A stretch of 5,497 nt of DNA. Origin: Burkholderiales bacterium (GTDB taxonomy: Bacteria > Pseudomonadota > Gammaproteobacteria > Burkholderiales > Burkholderiaceae_D). Under the pieces are notes generated by a model, which was given only the letters and a program-made list of their open reading frames with translations, searched no databases and was not told the origin of the DNA. The stretch spans positions 1 to 5,497 of the forward strand of contig SYFN01000157.1 of NCBI GenBank assembly GCA_005800405.1. The letters are read 5' to 3'. Below, one piece after another: positions 5,487 to 5,497 of this stretch. The translations under genes and the position numbers were made by a program. Within the stretch, counting starts at the first letter, position 1. Each line of letters begins with the position of its first letter.

Positions 5487-5497
5487 TGTTCCGCTGC

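Larger units (their letters stand above)
5135..5497. other. Gene-free region upstream of the permease, AT-rich toward the window end
   Basis: No gene is supported in these 363 bases. The first 160 should hold the permease promoter; a minus-strand TTGATT about 50 bases upstream of the ATG is a weak -35 candidate without a good -10. An inverted repeat ATCCA-CGT-TGGAT lies at 5194-5206, a possible operator. A minus-strand extension of the permease frame reaches ATG 5242. Beyond 5290 there is an inverted-repeat pair (5299-5310 and 5362-5373), an insertion-sequence-like end (5361-5380), an AT-rich stretch (about 5385-5470) and an 8-bp palindrome at the edge. Confidence 0.55.

Noticed and set aside
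1..5497. CRISPR array, tRNA, rRNA, toxin-antitoxin or defence system
   Set aside because: No regularly spaced repeats, cloverleaf, rRNA stretches or family motifs of such systems were seen on either strand.

Overview
The window carries four protein-coding genes, all on the minus strand, separated by fairly long non-coding gaps. It looks like bacterial chromosome of moderate GC with a more AT-rich right end. A periplasmic binding protein with a Sec signal, a RodZ-like inner-membrane protein and an APC permease suggest a Gram-negative proteobacterium. A betaproteobacterium (Burkholderiales-like) is my best guess from general resemblance; nothing in the window proves it.

Layout in minus-strand reading order, right to left. 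Positions 5135-5497 have no gene. They hold an AT-rich stretch, a perfect 8-bp inverted repeat at the window edge, and a sequence (5361-5380) resembling the terminal repeat of an insertion sequence. Positions 3794-5134 encode a 12-helix amino acid permease of the APC superfamily. After 54 bp comes 2675-3739, an uncharacterised exported protein; the two probably share a transcript. Its signal-peptide region contains a run of nine T and a second, out-of-frame start that would encode a better signal peptide. Positions 2031-2674 have no convincing gene, only competing weak frames and a hairpin. Positions 1005-2030 encode a RodZ-like protein: cytoplasmic helix-turn-helix, one membrane span, a 9-residue repeat linker and a periplasmic C-terminal domain. 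Positions 632-1004 are intergenic, with several hairpins and a palindrome. Positions 1-631 hold the first 210 codons of a branched-chain-amino-acid-type ABC transporter binding protein that runs off the left edge.

Functionally, two genes concern uptake of amino acids or similar small molecules (binding protein and permease), one probably concerns cell shape or envelope organisation, and one is an exported protein of unknown role. I see no defence system, CRISPR array, tRNA, rRNA or complete mobile element. The points most worth a second look are the T-tract in the exported protein gene, the stand-alone RodZ-like protein with its repeat linker, and the possible insertion-sequence remnant on the right.
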